This document shows, in pieces, positions 45,296 to 52,914 of a stretch of 64,000 bases of DNA. The stretch covers positions 26,513-90,512 of the forward strand of contig NZ_FUKM01000061.1 of the NCBI RefSeq assembly GCF_900163645.1, read 5' to 3'. The position numbers and the translations under genes were made by a program. Positions within the stretch are counted from its first letter, which is position 1. Each line of letters starts with the position of its first letter. Source of the DNA: Halomonas citrativorans (lineage in GTDB: Bacteria > Pseudomonadota > Gammaproteobacteria > Pseudomonadales > Halomonadaceae). Below the pieces are notes generated by a model, which was not told the DNA's origin, did no database searches, and worked only from the letters and a program-made list of their open reading frames with translations.

Positions 45296-46504
45296 ATGAA
45301 TCGGACATTTACTTCCCACGATTTACCCGCCCTGATGACAGGAATAATGGCGACCCTGGCGGGGATTGGCATTGCTCGCTTTGCCTACACGCCGCTATTA
45401 CCGGCGATTATTCAGGAAGATTGGTTTACCGCAAGCCAGGGCGCCTACCTGGGGGCCGCCAACCTGCTGGGCTACTTTATCGGCGCGCTTGTCGCCCACT
45501 CCCTGAGTGAGCGCTTTTCTACGCGCCACGTAATGGCGGCAAGCTTTGCAGGTATCGCTTTAAGCTTTGTGCTTTGCGCTGGGGAGGGCGGTTTCACCTG
45601 GTTCTTCTTCTGGCGCCTGGTGTCGGGCATTGCGGGGGCCATCTTAATGGTGGTTGGCCCTTCGCTGGCGTTGGCGGCCACGCCCACAGAAAGGCGAACC
45701 CGTGTCGGTGCCATGGTGTTTACGGGGATTGGCCTGGGCGCTCTGCTTTCAGCCTTCATCGTGCCGTTGCTGCTTGAATTAAGTCTCGCGTTGACGTGGG
45801 GCGCGTTGGGGCTGCTCTGCATTATGGCGGGGCTTTTATGCGATCACGGCATCACTCGGCTGGCGTTACCTGCCACGGCCAGCCCAACGGCCAATAAATC
45901 CAGGGAGTATTCGGGGGTAAAGGTCATCGTGTGGCTGGTCATTAGTGCGTATGCCCTGGATGCGGTTGGGTTTGTGCCCCATACCGTGTTCTGGGTGGAT
46001 TATCTCGCCAGGGAAAACGCACTAGGTAATCAGGCCGCTTCATTTCAGTGGGGGATCTTCGGCTTAGGTGCCGTGTGCGGGCCGCTAATGGTCGGCGCCC
46101 TGGCGCAGCGAGCAGGTTGGCATTATGGTTTGGCGATTGCTTTTTTAGCGAAGGCTGCCGCTGTCCTGTTGCCGGTGTTCTCGCTAGCACTGATCAGCCA
46201 ATCGGTTTCCTCTTTTATGGTAGGGGCGATGATCCCCGGCATTGTCGCACTCACCTCGGGTCGTCTTGCTGAGCTGGTAGGGCCAATCGCGCACAAGAAA
46301 ATCTGGGGGCAAGCCACCGCCGCTTTTGCTGCTGCCCAGGCAGTGGCTGGCTATGCCATGTCGGCACTCTATGGCGTTTGGGGTACTTACTCGCCGCTGT
46401 TCGCCATCAGCGGTCTCATGCTCGTCGCCGGCTTTTTGCTGGTACTGCTTAGCCGCGGTTGGCAGCAGCGCAACGCGGCGCTTACTGCTCAAAACAGGAG
46501 GTAA
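45296..46504 (+). CDS. MFS transporter, YbfB/YjiJ family
   Basis: Inner-membrane transporter of 402 residues with about 12 helices. The opening GIMATLAGIGIARFAYTPLLPAIIQEDWFTASQGAYLGAANLLGYFIGAL is the YbfB/YjiJ signature. AAAGGACA lies 9 bases before the ATG; an earlier in-frame GTG at 45239 lacks a site. It is divergent from the LysR regulator and overlaps no gene. The glutathione transferase gene starts 2 bases after the stop, so the two form one operon. Substrates are unknown; such MFS proteins are often linked to resistance or detoxification. Confidence 0.9.
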   Translation: MNRTFTSHDLPALMTGIMATLAGIGIARFAYTPLLPAIIQEDWFTASQGAYLGAANLLGYFIGALVAHSLSERFSTRHVMAASFAGIALSFVLCAGEGGFTWFFFWRLVSGIAGAILMVVGPSLALAATPTERRTRVGAMVFTGIGLGALLSAFIVPLLLELSLALTWGALGLLCIMAGLLCDHGITRLALPATASPTANKSREYSGVKVIVWLVISAYALDAVGFVPHTVFWVDYLARENALGNQAASFQWGIFGLGAVCGPLMVGALAQRAGWHYGLAIAFLAKAAAVLLPVFSLALISQSVSSFMVGAMIPGIVALTSGRLAELVGPIAHKKIWGQATAAFAAAQAVAGYAMSALYGVWGTYSPLFAISGLMLVAGFLLVLLSRGWQQRNAALTAQNRR

Positions 46505-46506
46505 TA

Positions 46507-47115
46507 ATGGAACTCTACCTAAACGCTACATCGCCCTACGCGCGCCTGGTACGCATCGTGCTGCTGGAAAAAGGTCTGAGTGACGCCGTTACGTTGAAAT
46601 GGTGTGACCCCTGGGCAGACGACCCCGCACTATTAAAGGCCAACCCTGCCGGGCGTATTCCTGCGCTAGTCACCGAGGAAGGCACCACGCTCAGCGAATC
46701 AATGCTGATTGCTGTTTACTTGGATAACGCTTATCCGGAGAAACCCGTGTTGCCCGCCGATCACTTGGGCGAAGTGCTGCACTTGGCGGGGTTGGGACAA
46801 AACCTCATGGAGGCAGCTTTTACGACGGTGATTGCCAGAAAGCACAATGGCAATGAGGTCGACAACAGCGTGCTGGGCCAACGGCGTTCGCGGGCCATTC
46901 AGCGATTACTGAACCAACTGGACAGAGAGCTTGGCGAAGCGCCAACGGCCTCGACTCTTAGCCTCGGTGATATTGCCGCTGCTGTCGCGTTGGATTACCT
47001 CGCTTTCAGATTACCGGAGGTAGCGTGGCAGGAAACCTATCGACTGCTTGCTTCGTGGCACCAGGGGGTGATCACACGTTCGAGCTTTCAGGCGACAGCG
47101 TTTACCACATCTTAA
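46507..47115 (+). CDS. Glutathione S-transferase family protein
   Basis: A 202-residue GST. The N-terminal thioredoxin-like domain MELYLNATSPYARLVRIVLLEKGL (catalytic Ser at about residue 9) and the cis-Pro/Ser-containing motif GRIPALVTEEGTTLSESMLIAVYLD (about residues 47-71) are complete. The helical C-terminal domain contains SLGDIAAAVALDYLAFR. An AGGAGG site lies just before the ATG. It is translated directly after the MFS gene, suggesting joint detoxification and export under the LysR regulator. Confidence 0.92.
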   Translation: MELYLNATSPYARLVRIVLLEKGLSDAVTLKWCDPWADDPALLKANPAGRIPALVTEEGTTLSESMLIAVYLDNAYPEKPVLPADHLGEVLHLAGLGQNLMEAAFTTVIARKHNGNEVDNSVLGQRRSRAIQRLLNQLDRELGEAPTASTLSLGDIAAAVALDYLAFRLPEVAWQETYRLLASWHQGVITRSSFQATAFTTS

Positions 47116-47271
47116 CGATGATCCAGCGACGAGGAGAAAAGGCCACTGCAACGCCAACGCTACCGACTAAAAACTAACCCGCCGCGGTGGGATTAATCTA
47201 AGTTAACTGCTAGTCTCGGAATATTAGAGCGAAAAACGCCGCAGGGAACACACGATGCAGAATGCTCGCCA

Positions 47272-47566
47272 ATGGTTAATCCTACCAAGCAGCTCATACA
47301 AGGGCAGGCCAACGGCATTCTACTGGCCGGCTCTACGGACGGTTGACCCCCGCGAACGCGGCTATCTGCCACGCCACTACTTTTCATGCAAAAACATGCC
47401 GGTAGACGGCTTATTCAGCGTTTCAGAAACCACGACTTGTCGCCCTTTTAAAGGGCATGCAGCATACTTTTCGCTGGGTAAGAGTAAAGGTGTTGCTTGG
47501 AGTTATGAGCAGTCAGCTGAGTCTATGGCGGGCGGGATAGGATCTTATGAGGCAATTAATAAATGA
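47272..47566 (+). pseudogene. DUF427-family protein, frameshifted and truncated
   Basis: The later part, TCRPFKGHAAYFSLGKSKGVAWSYEQSAESMAGGIGSYEA, is a DUF427 signature (CPYKG...YWS...AWSYE...I.G). The first part (QANGILLAGSTD) is in the preceding frame, and the two join at about 47335 by a one-base shift. The usual last ~20 residues are missing, because the reading frame runs into TAA at 47564. The N-terminus is short. It is a decayed gene directly before the cassette array. Confidence 0.6.
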
Positions 47567-47747
47567 CATCTTTCGGCCCAAAGCAGCCATTTTGAAAACA
47601 CAGCTGAAGCGCGAATTTTGTATTTACAGCTTAAACCAAATTATTAATTATATCTGTCAGCGACTTAGAGCGGGTTTTGTAGGCTGCATTTGTCAGATGA
47701 GCATGCATGCACGTTCATCCAATCATAAAATGTGCAATTTAATACCT

Positions 47748-47754
47748 GTTATAC
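47748..47754 (+). other. Possible left recombination core of the cassette array
   Basis: GTTATAC is close to the integron core consensus GTTRRRY (one mismatch) and lies 25 bases before the first cassette ORF, where the recombination point of an attI or preceding attC would be. No matching partner half-site is clear upstream, so it could be coincidence. Confidence 0.4.
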
Positions 47755-47778
47755 GTACGATCACATATTGAGGTCACG

Positions 47779-48504
47779 ATGAGTTGGAAAGACTTTCTTC
47801 TTGAGGCGTTTCGAATCTATCGCGGCAATTTTGTTTCAAAAGTTGTTTTGGCAATTATCGCGCTGGCCGCAACGCTTTTAGGAGTATCGCCATGGTGGAA
47901 TTCAATTCTGACGCCAATTATCGAAAAGCACTTTGACGTCAAAATCGCGAACCCATCTACCCATATTGGGATCGTGCTTCTTGTGTTGGCGGTAGCTCTC
48001 ACCTTGCTTGAGATGTTCCGGCTTTATCGCCTAGAAGCTTTGAAAGTTAAAGGAAACTCCATTTCAAAAGAGATGCAAGGAATTCAAAGTGACGACGCAT
48101 TCTTTCGACTAAGGTCGGAGTCTGAAAAAAGTGGATTGAGCATTCTTCGCCGTCTAATCGACATGCATTTCAACATTCATGGATCAGACCCAGTTCTTGC
48201 TTCGGTTGGCAAGAAAGTCCGGTATGGAGATGAAGACGCTGTCTACAGTTACGTTGACGCCATTGTTGTTGGTCAAACATCGCAACAAGCCAAGAAGGAC
48301 TTTTTTATGTTGCTTGGAGACGCAACAGGCCATCCTCTTGCTTATAAATTCATTCGTGTTTATGAAGGCCTGGTAAAAGAAGCAAAGTTAAAGTCAAAAG
48401 TGCATCTCGTGTATGGGACACCAATGTTTCAAGCCTTCTCAAATATTACCCATGCATCAATGCTACCAATTCGGAAACAAGCGTATTGGGAAGAGTACGT
48501 ATAA
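47779..48504 (+). CDS. Cassette 1 ORF: two-helix membrane protein of unknown function
   Basis: A 241-residue protein not recognised by family. Two transmembrane helices lie near the N-terminus (about residues 20-38 and 63-82), followed by a cytoplasmic domain of ~150 residues containing RLRSESEKSGLSILRRLIDMHF, YGDEDAVYSYVDAIVVGQ and YKFIRVYEGLVKEAKLKSKVHLVYGTPMFQAF. GAGGTCACG precedes the ATG. The stop codon is inside the left half of attC1. The 2TM-plus-soluble layout resembles membrane effectors of some defence systems, but this is only a layout resemblance. Confidence 0.75.
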   Translation: MSWKDFLLEAFRIYRGNFVSKVVLAIIALAATLLGVSPWWNSILTPIIEKHFDVKIANPSTHIGIVLLVLAVALTLLEMFRLYRLEALKVKGNSISKEMQGIQSDDAFFRLRSESEKSGLSILRRLIDMHFNIHGSDPVLASVGKKVRYGDEDAVYSYVDAIVVGQTSQQAKKDFFMLLGDATGHPLAYKFIRVYEGLVKEAKLKSKVHLVYGTPMFQAFSNITHASMLPIRKQAYWEEYV

Positions 48505-48556
48505 CAATTTGTTCCAGCGGATCACCTTCGGTGCCCGCTAAACTCAAACGTTACGT
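48499..48556 (+). other. attC1 (59-base-element-like recombination site)
   Basis: Left core GTATAAC, right core GTTACGT (48550-48556). Between them, CAATTTGTTCCAGCGG pairs with CCGCTAAACTCAAACG around ATCACCTTCGGTGC, with the extrahelical bases usual in attC. The sequence reads like classical attC sites (TAACAATT-GTTC...CTAAACTCAA-CGTTA). It is 58 bases long. Confidence 0.85.
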
Positions 48557-48602
48557 GAATGGTACTGTATAATCTTCATTTGTAAGATAATGGGGTTTGA
48601 TA

Positions 48603-49481
48603 ATGAGTTGGACTGAATTGGATATAAAGGTGCAAGCTGCACTTATTTCGGCAATTACATCTTTAGCTATTTTTGGTTTTGGCTGGCTGTTCAGAGTTAT
48701 CAATGAAGCATACTCGTTAAATTACAAATTAAAAAAAGAGTATCTATTTGAACAAAAGAAGCTTATCAAGGTGGAGATGGCAAAAACAAAAGTACCGCTA
48801 TTGAATTCCGCAGAAGAATTAAACTATAGAATGTGGAATTTTAATCAAAACATCAGTGAAGGATATCATCGTATTGATAGAGATAATTGGTTTCATACCA
48901 ATCAATATTACCTAAATAGCTTTATTTATAGGTTTTTGGTGTTTATGAGCTATTGCATCAAAACTGAGGAAGGTATTCTTTCAATGGACTCAACAGTAGC
49001 AGATAAGGATGATATTGTTTTTTTGAAATACGTAAAGACATTTAAAAATTTGTTTTGCGAATTCAATCTTCTGACTGATTTAGGCTATAAACAAAATGAT
49101 GATGCCAATCATTTCTTTCGTAACGAACTCAAGGGGTACTGCTCTTGGGTTGAAATGAATGGCAAGGTTGTGGATTTCGAGGATTTTAACTCTAAGCTAA
49201 GATACAGCTATGATGATTTAGAAAAAGTTATTGAATATTTTTCAAAAATTGAGAATAACGATTCTGACAAAACACTCAATATTTTACGATGCGCACACTT
49301 ATTAGCTGTGAGTTTTTTGAATCGGTTTGGACATTCATATCAATATACTGAAAAAGACAAAATGAATACTTTGAATAATTATTATAAAGATCATTTAATG
49401 ATTAAATCAGGATTCAAAGAGTTCATTACGGCTAGCAAGCTGGATAAAGAATTTAAGTCTGATTTTAAGGCGGTTTTGTAA
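48603..49481 (+). CDS. Cassette 2 ORF: AT-rich, membrane-anchored protein of unknown function
   Basis: A 292-residue protein starting MSWTELDIKVQAALISAITSLAIFGFGWLFRVINEAY. One N-terminal membrane helix is followed by a basic, Lys-rich segment and a mostly helical cytoplasmic domain (RMWNFNQNISEGYHRIDRDNWFHTNQYYLN; FNLLTDLGYKQNDDANHFFRNELKGYCSWVE). It is unusually AT-rich and rich in Lys, Asn, Phe and Tyr, unlike the rest of the window, indicating a foreign origin. ATG 48603 is preferred over an in-frame TTG at 48597. No family recognised. Confidence 0.75.
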   Translation: MSWTELDIKVQAALISAITSLAIFGFGWLFRVINEAYSLNYKLKKEYLFEQKKLIKVEMAKTKVPLLNSAEELNYRMWNFNQNISEGYHRIDRDNWFHTNQYYLNSFIYRFLVFMSYCIKTEEGILSMDSTVADKDDIVFLKYVKTFKNLFCEFNLLTDLGYKQNDDANHFFRNELKGYCSWVEMNGKVVDFEDFNSKLRYSYDDLEKVIEYFSKIENNDSDKTLNILRCAHLLAVSFLNRFGHSYQYTEKDKMNTLNNYYKDHLMIKSGFKEFITASKLDKEFKSDFKAVL

Positions 49482-49490
49482 AAATAATAC

Positions 49491-49545
49491 ACATAACAAG
49501 TGAAGTAAATAGGCGCAAAATACGTGGTTTGTTTAGGCGTTAGGC
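49491..49545 (+). other. attC2 (integron recombination site, partly degenerate)
   Basis: Left core ACATAAC (49491-49497) followed by AAG, and right core GCGTTAGGC with GTTAGGC at 49539-49545, the most common attC core. The 55-base length and position 10 bases after the cassette ORF fit. The internal arms pair poorly, so it may recombine weakly. Confidence 0.65.
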
Positions 49546-49562
49546 ATTAAAGGAAAGTGTAG

Positions 49563-50462
49563 ATGAACATTGTGTTCTGCAACATCGGCTGGATGAAAAA
49601 CTATGATGGAATTCAGGGAGATGCTATTCAGCGCGGGGGTTCATATAACAAAGACTCGGTGGGTCATGAAGTCTGTAATTTCACACACTGCAGAGGAAAG
49701 TTTTACGGATATGTACAACCGACAGGTCGTATTTCGGTAGAACGATTAGGTGCGCCAAAAGGTGCCGAGCAGGCAGATGGCGTAACGGTTGTTTGGACTG
49801 CAGGCCCGGATACTGGTGGCACGGCAATTGTGGGCTGGTATACCAACGCACAAGTATTTCGTGATTTACAAGACATTCCTAGCCCTTGTAAGAAGCATCG
49901 AGACAACAATATTTCAGAGTATCGAATTGTCGCATCGGCAGATAATGCACACCTAATCCCTGCTGAAGAAAGGGACTTTCTTATTCCACGACGGGTAAAA
50001 GGTGGTATCGGGCAGAGTAACGTCTGGTATGCAGATAAGCCGGAAAGTGCTGCTTTAGTTACTGATGTAATTAAATATATACAATCCGGTGCGCGAGCGA
50101 GCAGATTACCTGATGTAGACACAGAAACTACAGCTAGTGAGGGAAACCCTCGGCTTGTGGCACATCTACGACGAGAGCGCAGCCCTTCGTTAGTGGAGAA
50201 GAAAAAGAAATCTGTTCTTGCCGCTAAGGGAAAGCTCTGTTGTGAAGCTTGTGAGTTTGATTTTGAAGCCACGTATGGTAAAAGCGGTTACGGCTTTTGT
50301 GAGGTTCATCACTTGAAGCCAATCAGTCAAATGGATAAAGGTGAGGTGACATCATTAGCTGACCTAGCCGTGGTTTGCTCAAATTGCCACCGGATTATTC
50401 ATCGGATTGATCCGATGCCGAGCATTGAGCAATTCAGGGAAATTATTGCGTCGGAAAGCTGA
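49563..50462 (+). CDS. Cassette 3 ORF: HNH endonuclease with an N-terminal reader-like domain
   Basis: A 299-residue nuclease. The C-terminal HNH domain (residues ~222-285) has CCEACEFDFEATYGKSGYGFCEVHHLKPI (zinc Cys pair, catalytic HH) and LADLAVVCSNCHRIIHR (second Cys pair, final His). The N-terminal ~165 residues (FCNIGWMKNYDGIQGD; GGTAIVGWYTNAQVFRD) form a separate domain that recurs in front of HNH domains. It is reminiscent of modified-base readers such as EVE/SRA-type modules, though this is unproven. No methylase is adjacent, so a type IV or defence-like nuclease is the best guess. Confidence 0.85.
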   Translation: MNIVFCNIGWMKNYDGIQGDAIQRGGSYNKDSVGHEVCNFTHCRGKFYGYVQPTGRISVERLGAPKGAEQADGVTVVWTAGPDTGGTAIVGWYTNAQVFRDLQDIPSPCKKHRDNNISEYRIVASADNAHLIPAEERDFLIPRRVKGGIGQSNVWYADKPESAALVTDVIKYIQSGARASRLPDVDTETTASEGNPRLVAHLRRERSPSLVEKKKKSVLAAKGKLCCEACEFDFEATYGKSGYGFCEVHHLKPISQMDKGEVTSLADLAVVCSNCHRIIHRIDPMPSIEQFREIIASES

Positions 50463-50463
50463 T

Positions 50464-50534
50464 GTCTAACAAGTTGCTGCACACGGAAAGTTACTCGCTG
50501 CGATCGCAATTTTCCGGTGAGCAATGCGCTATAT
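50464..50534 (+). other. attC3 (terminal integron recombination site, degenerate right core)
   Basis: Left core GTCTAAC (50464-50470) follows the HNH stop by 2 bases. TTGCT...CAC...GGAAA pairs with TTTCC...GGTG...AGCAA around a central loop, the usual attC fold. The right core should be GTTRRRY but reads GCTATAT at 50528-50534 (one substitution from GTTATAT), suggesting decay at the array end. Confidence 0.65.
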
Positions 50535-50598
50535 CAATGTGGCCTAAAAGACTGCTCTTGACCGATAACTGACAATGCTAGAACCAGTAATATAAATT

Positions 50599-52914
50599 TT
50601 AATTAGTCACTATCCCACTAACCCGCATAACCTCCCTCACCACCGCATCATTCAAAATCCCCCGTTTGGCTTCCACCAAGGTAAGCCATTCGCGGGCGCG
50701 GGTGATGCCGGTGTAGACCAGCTCCCGTGTCAGAATCGGGTTTGGCGTTTGGGGCAGCAGCAGCGCCGTGTGCAAGAACTCCGAGCCTTGGGATTTGTGT
50801 ACCGTCATCGCGAATACGGTTTCTACCGCGTGAAGGCGGGAGGGCAGTACCCAGCGGATGGGATTTTTCGTATCGCTGGTCGGAAAGGCGACTCTATGTA
50901 AGGTTCTTCCTTCTCCGCGTGGGTCGGGCACTACTAGCGTAATGCCAATATCGCCGTTCATTAGCCCCAGGCTGTAGTCGTTTTGTGTGACCAGCACCGG
51001 GCGGCCTTCATACCAGCCTTTCTCTAGTTCGATATCGCTTGCGCTTAATAGCGTGTGGCTGCGCAGCACCTTAGCGATGCGCAGGTTCAAACCTTCCACG
51101 CCCCACGGCCCTTTGCGCAGCGCGCAGAGCAGTTGGAAGTGGCCGTAGGCGTTTAGTACGTCGCTGGCCCACGTGTCGTAGGCCTTTTTGTTTTCCTCAA
51201 ATGCTAGCGTTATCTCGGGGCGCTGTTGGTCCAAAACCATGAGGTAGTGCCGGTAGCCCGTGGGTGGCGCTATTTCCTCATTGGTTTTCTTATCAAGGCG
51301 GCCTTTACCGGCATTAGGGAAGCGCTCCGGGGAGCCGGTCACCACCAAGCGCTCCAGGGCGCTGTCATTTTCCCCGCCCAGCACCAAATGATGCAGGTCG
51401 GCGTAGCCGTGGCCCAGGGCGTTGTGTACGGCGTTCTGTTTATTGCGCTCGTTAAGCGTGCTGCTTAACGGCTGGTTAATCGCCTCGGCCAACTGGCCAA
51501 TGCCGCTGGCGGCGTCAAAGCGGTGGCTTACCCGCAGCATGGTAATCGCTTGGTCGAGGGGCTGGCCGTTGGGGCTGGCTAGCGCTTTGGGCAGCGGGTG
51601 GCCGGTGAGATTGGCAAGCCACTGGGCGGTTTCCGGCGTGTAGTGGGCGGCCTCGGCGCGGCGGCATAAATCCCCCAGTACGGCACCGGCTTCCACAGAA
51701 GCCAACTGGTCTTTATCGCCCAGCAGCACCAGCTTGGCGTGGGCGGGCAGGGCGCTTAACACGGCGGTCATCATTTCGATATCGACCATGGAAGCTTCAT
51801 CGATCACCAGTACGTCCAACGCCAACGGGTTGTTGGGGTTATGGCGGAAGTGGCGGGTATCGGGCCTGGCGCCTAGCAGCCTGTGCAGGGTGGTGACTTC
51901 TGTGGGGATGGAGATTCGTAGATGCTCTGTGCCTGAATCATCGCCGAATGAATTCGGCTCCCACAATTCACTCTGCTCCCATAGCGCCGCAAGGTCTTCG
52001 ATAGGCAGCTGGCTTACCTGCCCGGCGATGGATTCATTGAGGCGGGCGGCGGCTTTGCCGGTGGGGGCGGCTAGACGAATGCGTAGCGCTTGCGTTGGCG
52101 AATGGGCCAGTTGCAGGGTTTGCAGCAGGGCGAGCAGGCGGACGACGGTGGTGGTTTTTCCGGTGCCGGGGCCGCCGGTAATAATCGCAAAGTGGCTGCG
52201 GGCCGCCAGCGCACAGGCGACCTTTTGCCAATCCAGTGTGCCGTTGTCGGGGAACAGGGTGTTCAGGGCTTGTTGGAGCAGGCCTGAATCAAGCACATCA
52301 CTGCCCATCACCGAAAGCGGCTCATGCCCAATTGCCGTGTTAGCGCCTTCTTCAAGCGCCAAGCGAGCGGCGATTTCCTGGTGCAGGGTTTGTTCGTACT
52401 GCCAGTAGCGGCGCAGGTAAAGCCGGGTGGTATGCGGGGCGTCAGCGCGCACCAGCGGTGTATTGCCGTGGCCGTTGCTGATCAGCGTGGGGTGATCAAG
52501 CGCGGCTTGCCACTCGGCAAGCGTTAGCGTGGCTAATACCTCGCTGGGTAGCGGCGGCGGGTCGCTTAGGTCATCGCCTTCTGGCGGTAACGAAAGGGCG
52601 AAATCCGGTGCGTTCAGCGTGGCGTTTAAGTCCAGGCACACATGGCCCCGACCCAACTGGTGGCTGGCAAGCGCCGTGGCCAGCAGAAGCAGCGGCGGCA
52701 CCTGGCCTCCCTCGCGGGCGAAGAAGCTGACCAGCGCGCGGTCCAGGTCGCGCAGCCAGCCTCTGGCGACCCAGCGCTCGCAAAGCGCCATTAAAGTGCC
52801 CGTATCGTTCAGCGCCGGGTGCCGTTGGTGGCCAGGTGTTACTGTGCTGTTACGCGGCGTGGCAGGCGCAGGCTCGTTTTCGCCGAACAGGTCCAGGGTT
52901 TGTGAGTCTTTCAT
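50599..52914 (-). CDS. recD: RecD, exodeoxyribonuclease V alpha subunit
   Basis: Superfamily 1B helicase (5'-3') subunit of RecBCD, 771 residues. Walker A ITGGPGTGKTTT is at about residue 245, Walker B VIDEASMVD at about 375, and the C-terminal motif VHKSQGSEFLHTALLLP is near residue 705, followed by ELVYTGITRARE. It overlaps recB by 4 bases (ATGA), so translation is coupled. This is the 3' end of the recB-recD operon, next to the cassette array. Confidence 0.95.
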   Translation of the reverse strand: MKDSQTLDLFGENEPAPATPRNSTVTPGHQRHPALNDTGTLMALCERWVARGWLRDLDRALVSFFAREGGQVPPLLLLATALASHQLGRGHVCLDLNATLNAPDFALSLPPEGDDLSDPPPLPSEVLATLTLAEWQAALDHPTLISNGHGNTPLVRADAPHTTRLYLRRYWQYEQTLHQEIAARLALEEGANTAIGHEPLSVMGSDVLDSGLLQQALNTLFPDNGTLDWQKVACALAARSHFAIITGGPGTGKTTTVVRLLALLQTLQLAHSPTQALRIRLAAPTGKAAARLNESIAGQVSQLPIEDLAALWEQSELWEPNSFGDDSGTEHLRISIPTEVTTLHRLLGARPDTRHFRHNPNNPLALDVLVIDEASMVDIEMMTAVLSALPAHAKLVLLGDKDQLASVEAGAVLGDLCRRAEAAHYTPETAQWLANLTGHPLPKALASPNGQPLDQAITMLRVSHRFDAASGIGQLAEAINQPLSSTLNERNKQNAVHNALGHGYADLHHLVLGGENDSALERLVVTGSPERFPNAGKGRLDKKTNEEIAPPTGYRHYLMVLDQQRPEITLAFEENKKAYDTWASDVLNAYGHFQLLCALRKGPWGVEGLNLRIAKVLRSHTLLSASDIELEKGWYEGRPVLVTQNDYSLGLMNGDIGITLVVPDPRGEGRTLHRVAFPTSDTKNPIRWVLPSRLHAVETVFAMTVHKSQGSEFLHTALLLPQTPNPILTRELVYTGITRAREWLTLVEAKRGILNDAVVREVMRVSGIVTN

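Larger units (their letters stand above)
47748..50534 (+). mobile_element. CALIN: three integron gene cassettes without an integrase
   Basis: Three single-ORF modules in the same orientation each end in a site with a TAAC...GTTA layout typical of attC. Their boundaries follow the G^TTRRRY cleavage rule: GTTATAC at 47748, GTTACGT at 48550 and GTTAGGC at 49539. The third site has a degenerate right core near 50528. No tyrosine-recombinase integron integrase is in the window. Flanking genes on both sides are chromosomal (GST/DUF427 remnant and recD). Base composition changes between cassettes, with cassette 2 distinctly AT-rich, showing separate origins. Confidence 0.75.

Noticed and set aside
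51734..52408. Plus-strand 224-codon frame inside recD
   Set aside because: Antisense to the helicase motifs of recD and no family signal; a GC-rich shadow.
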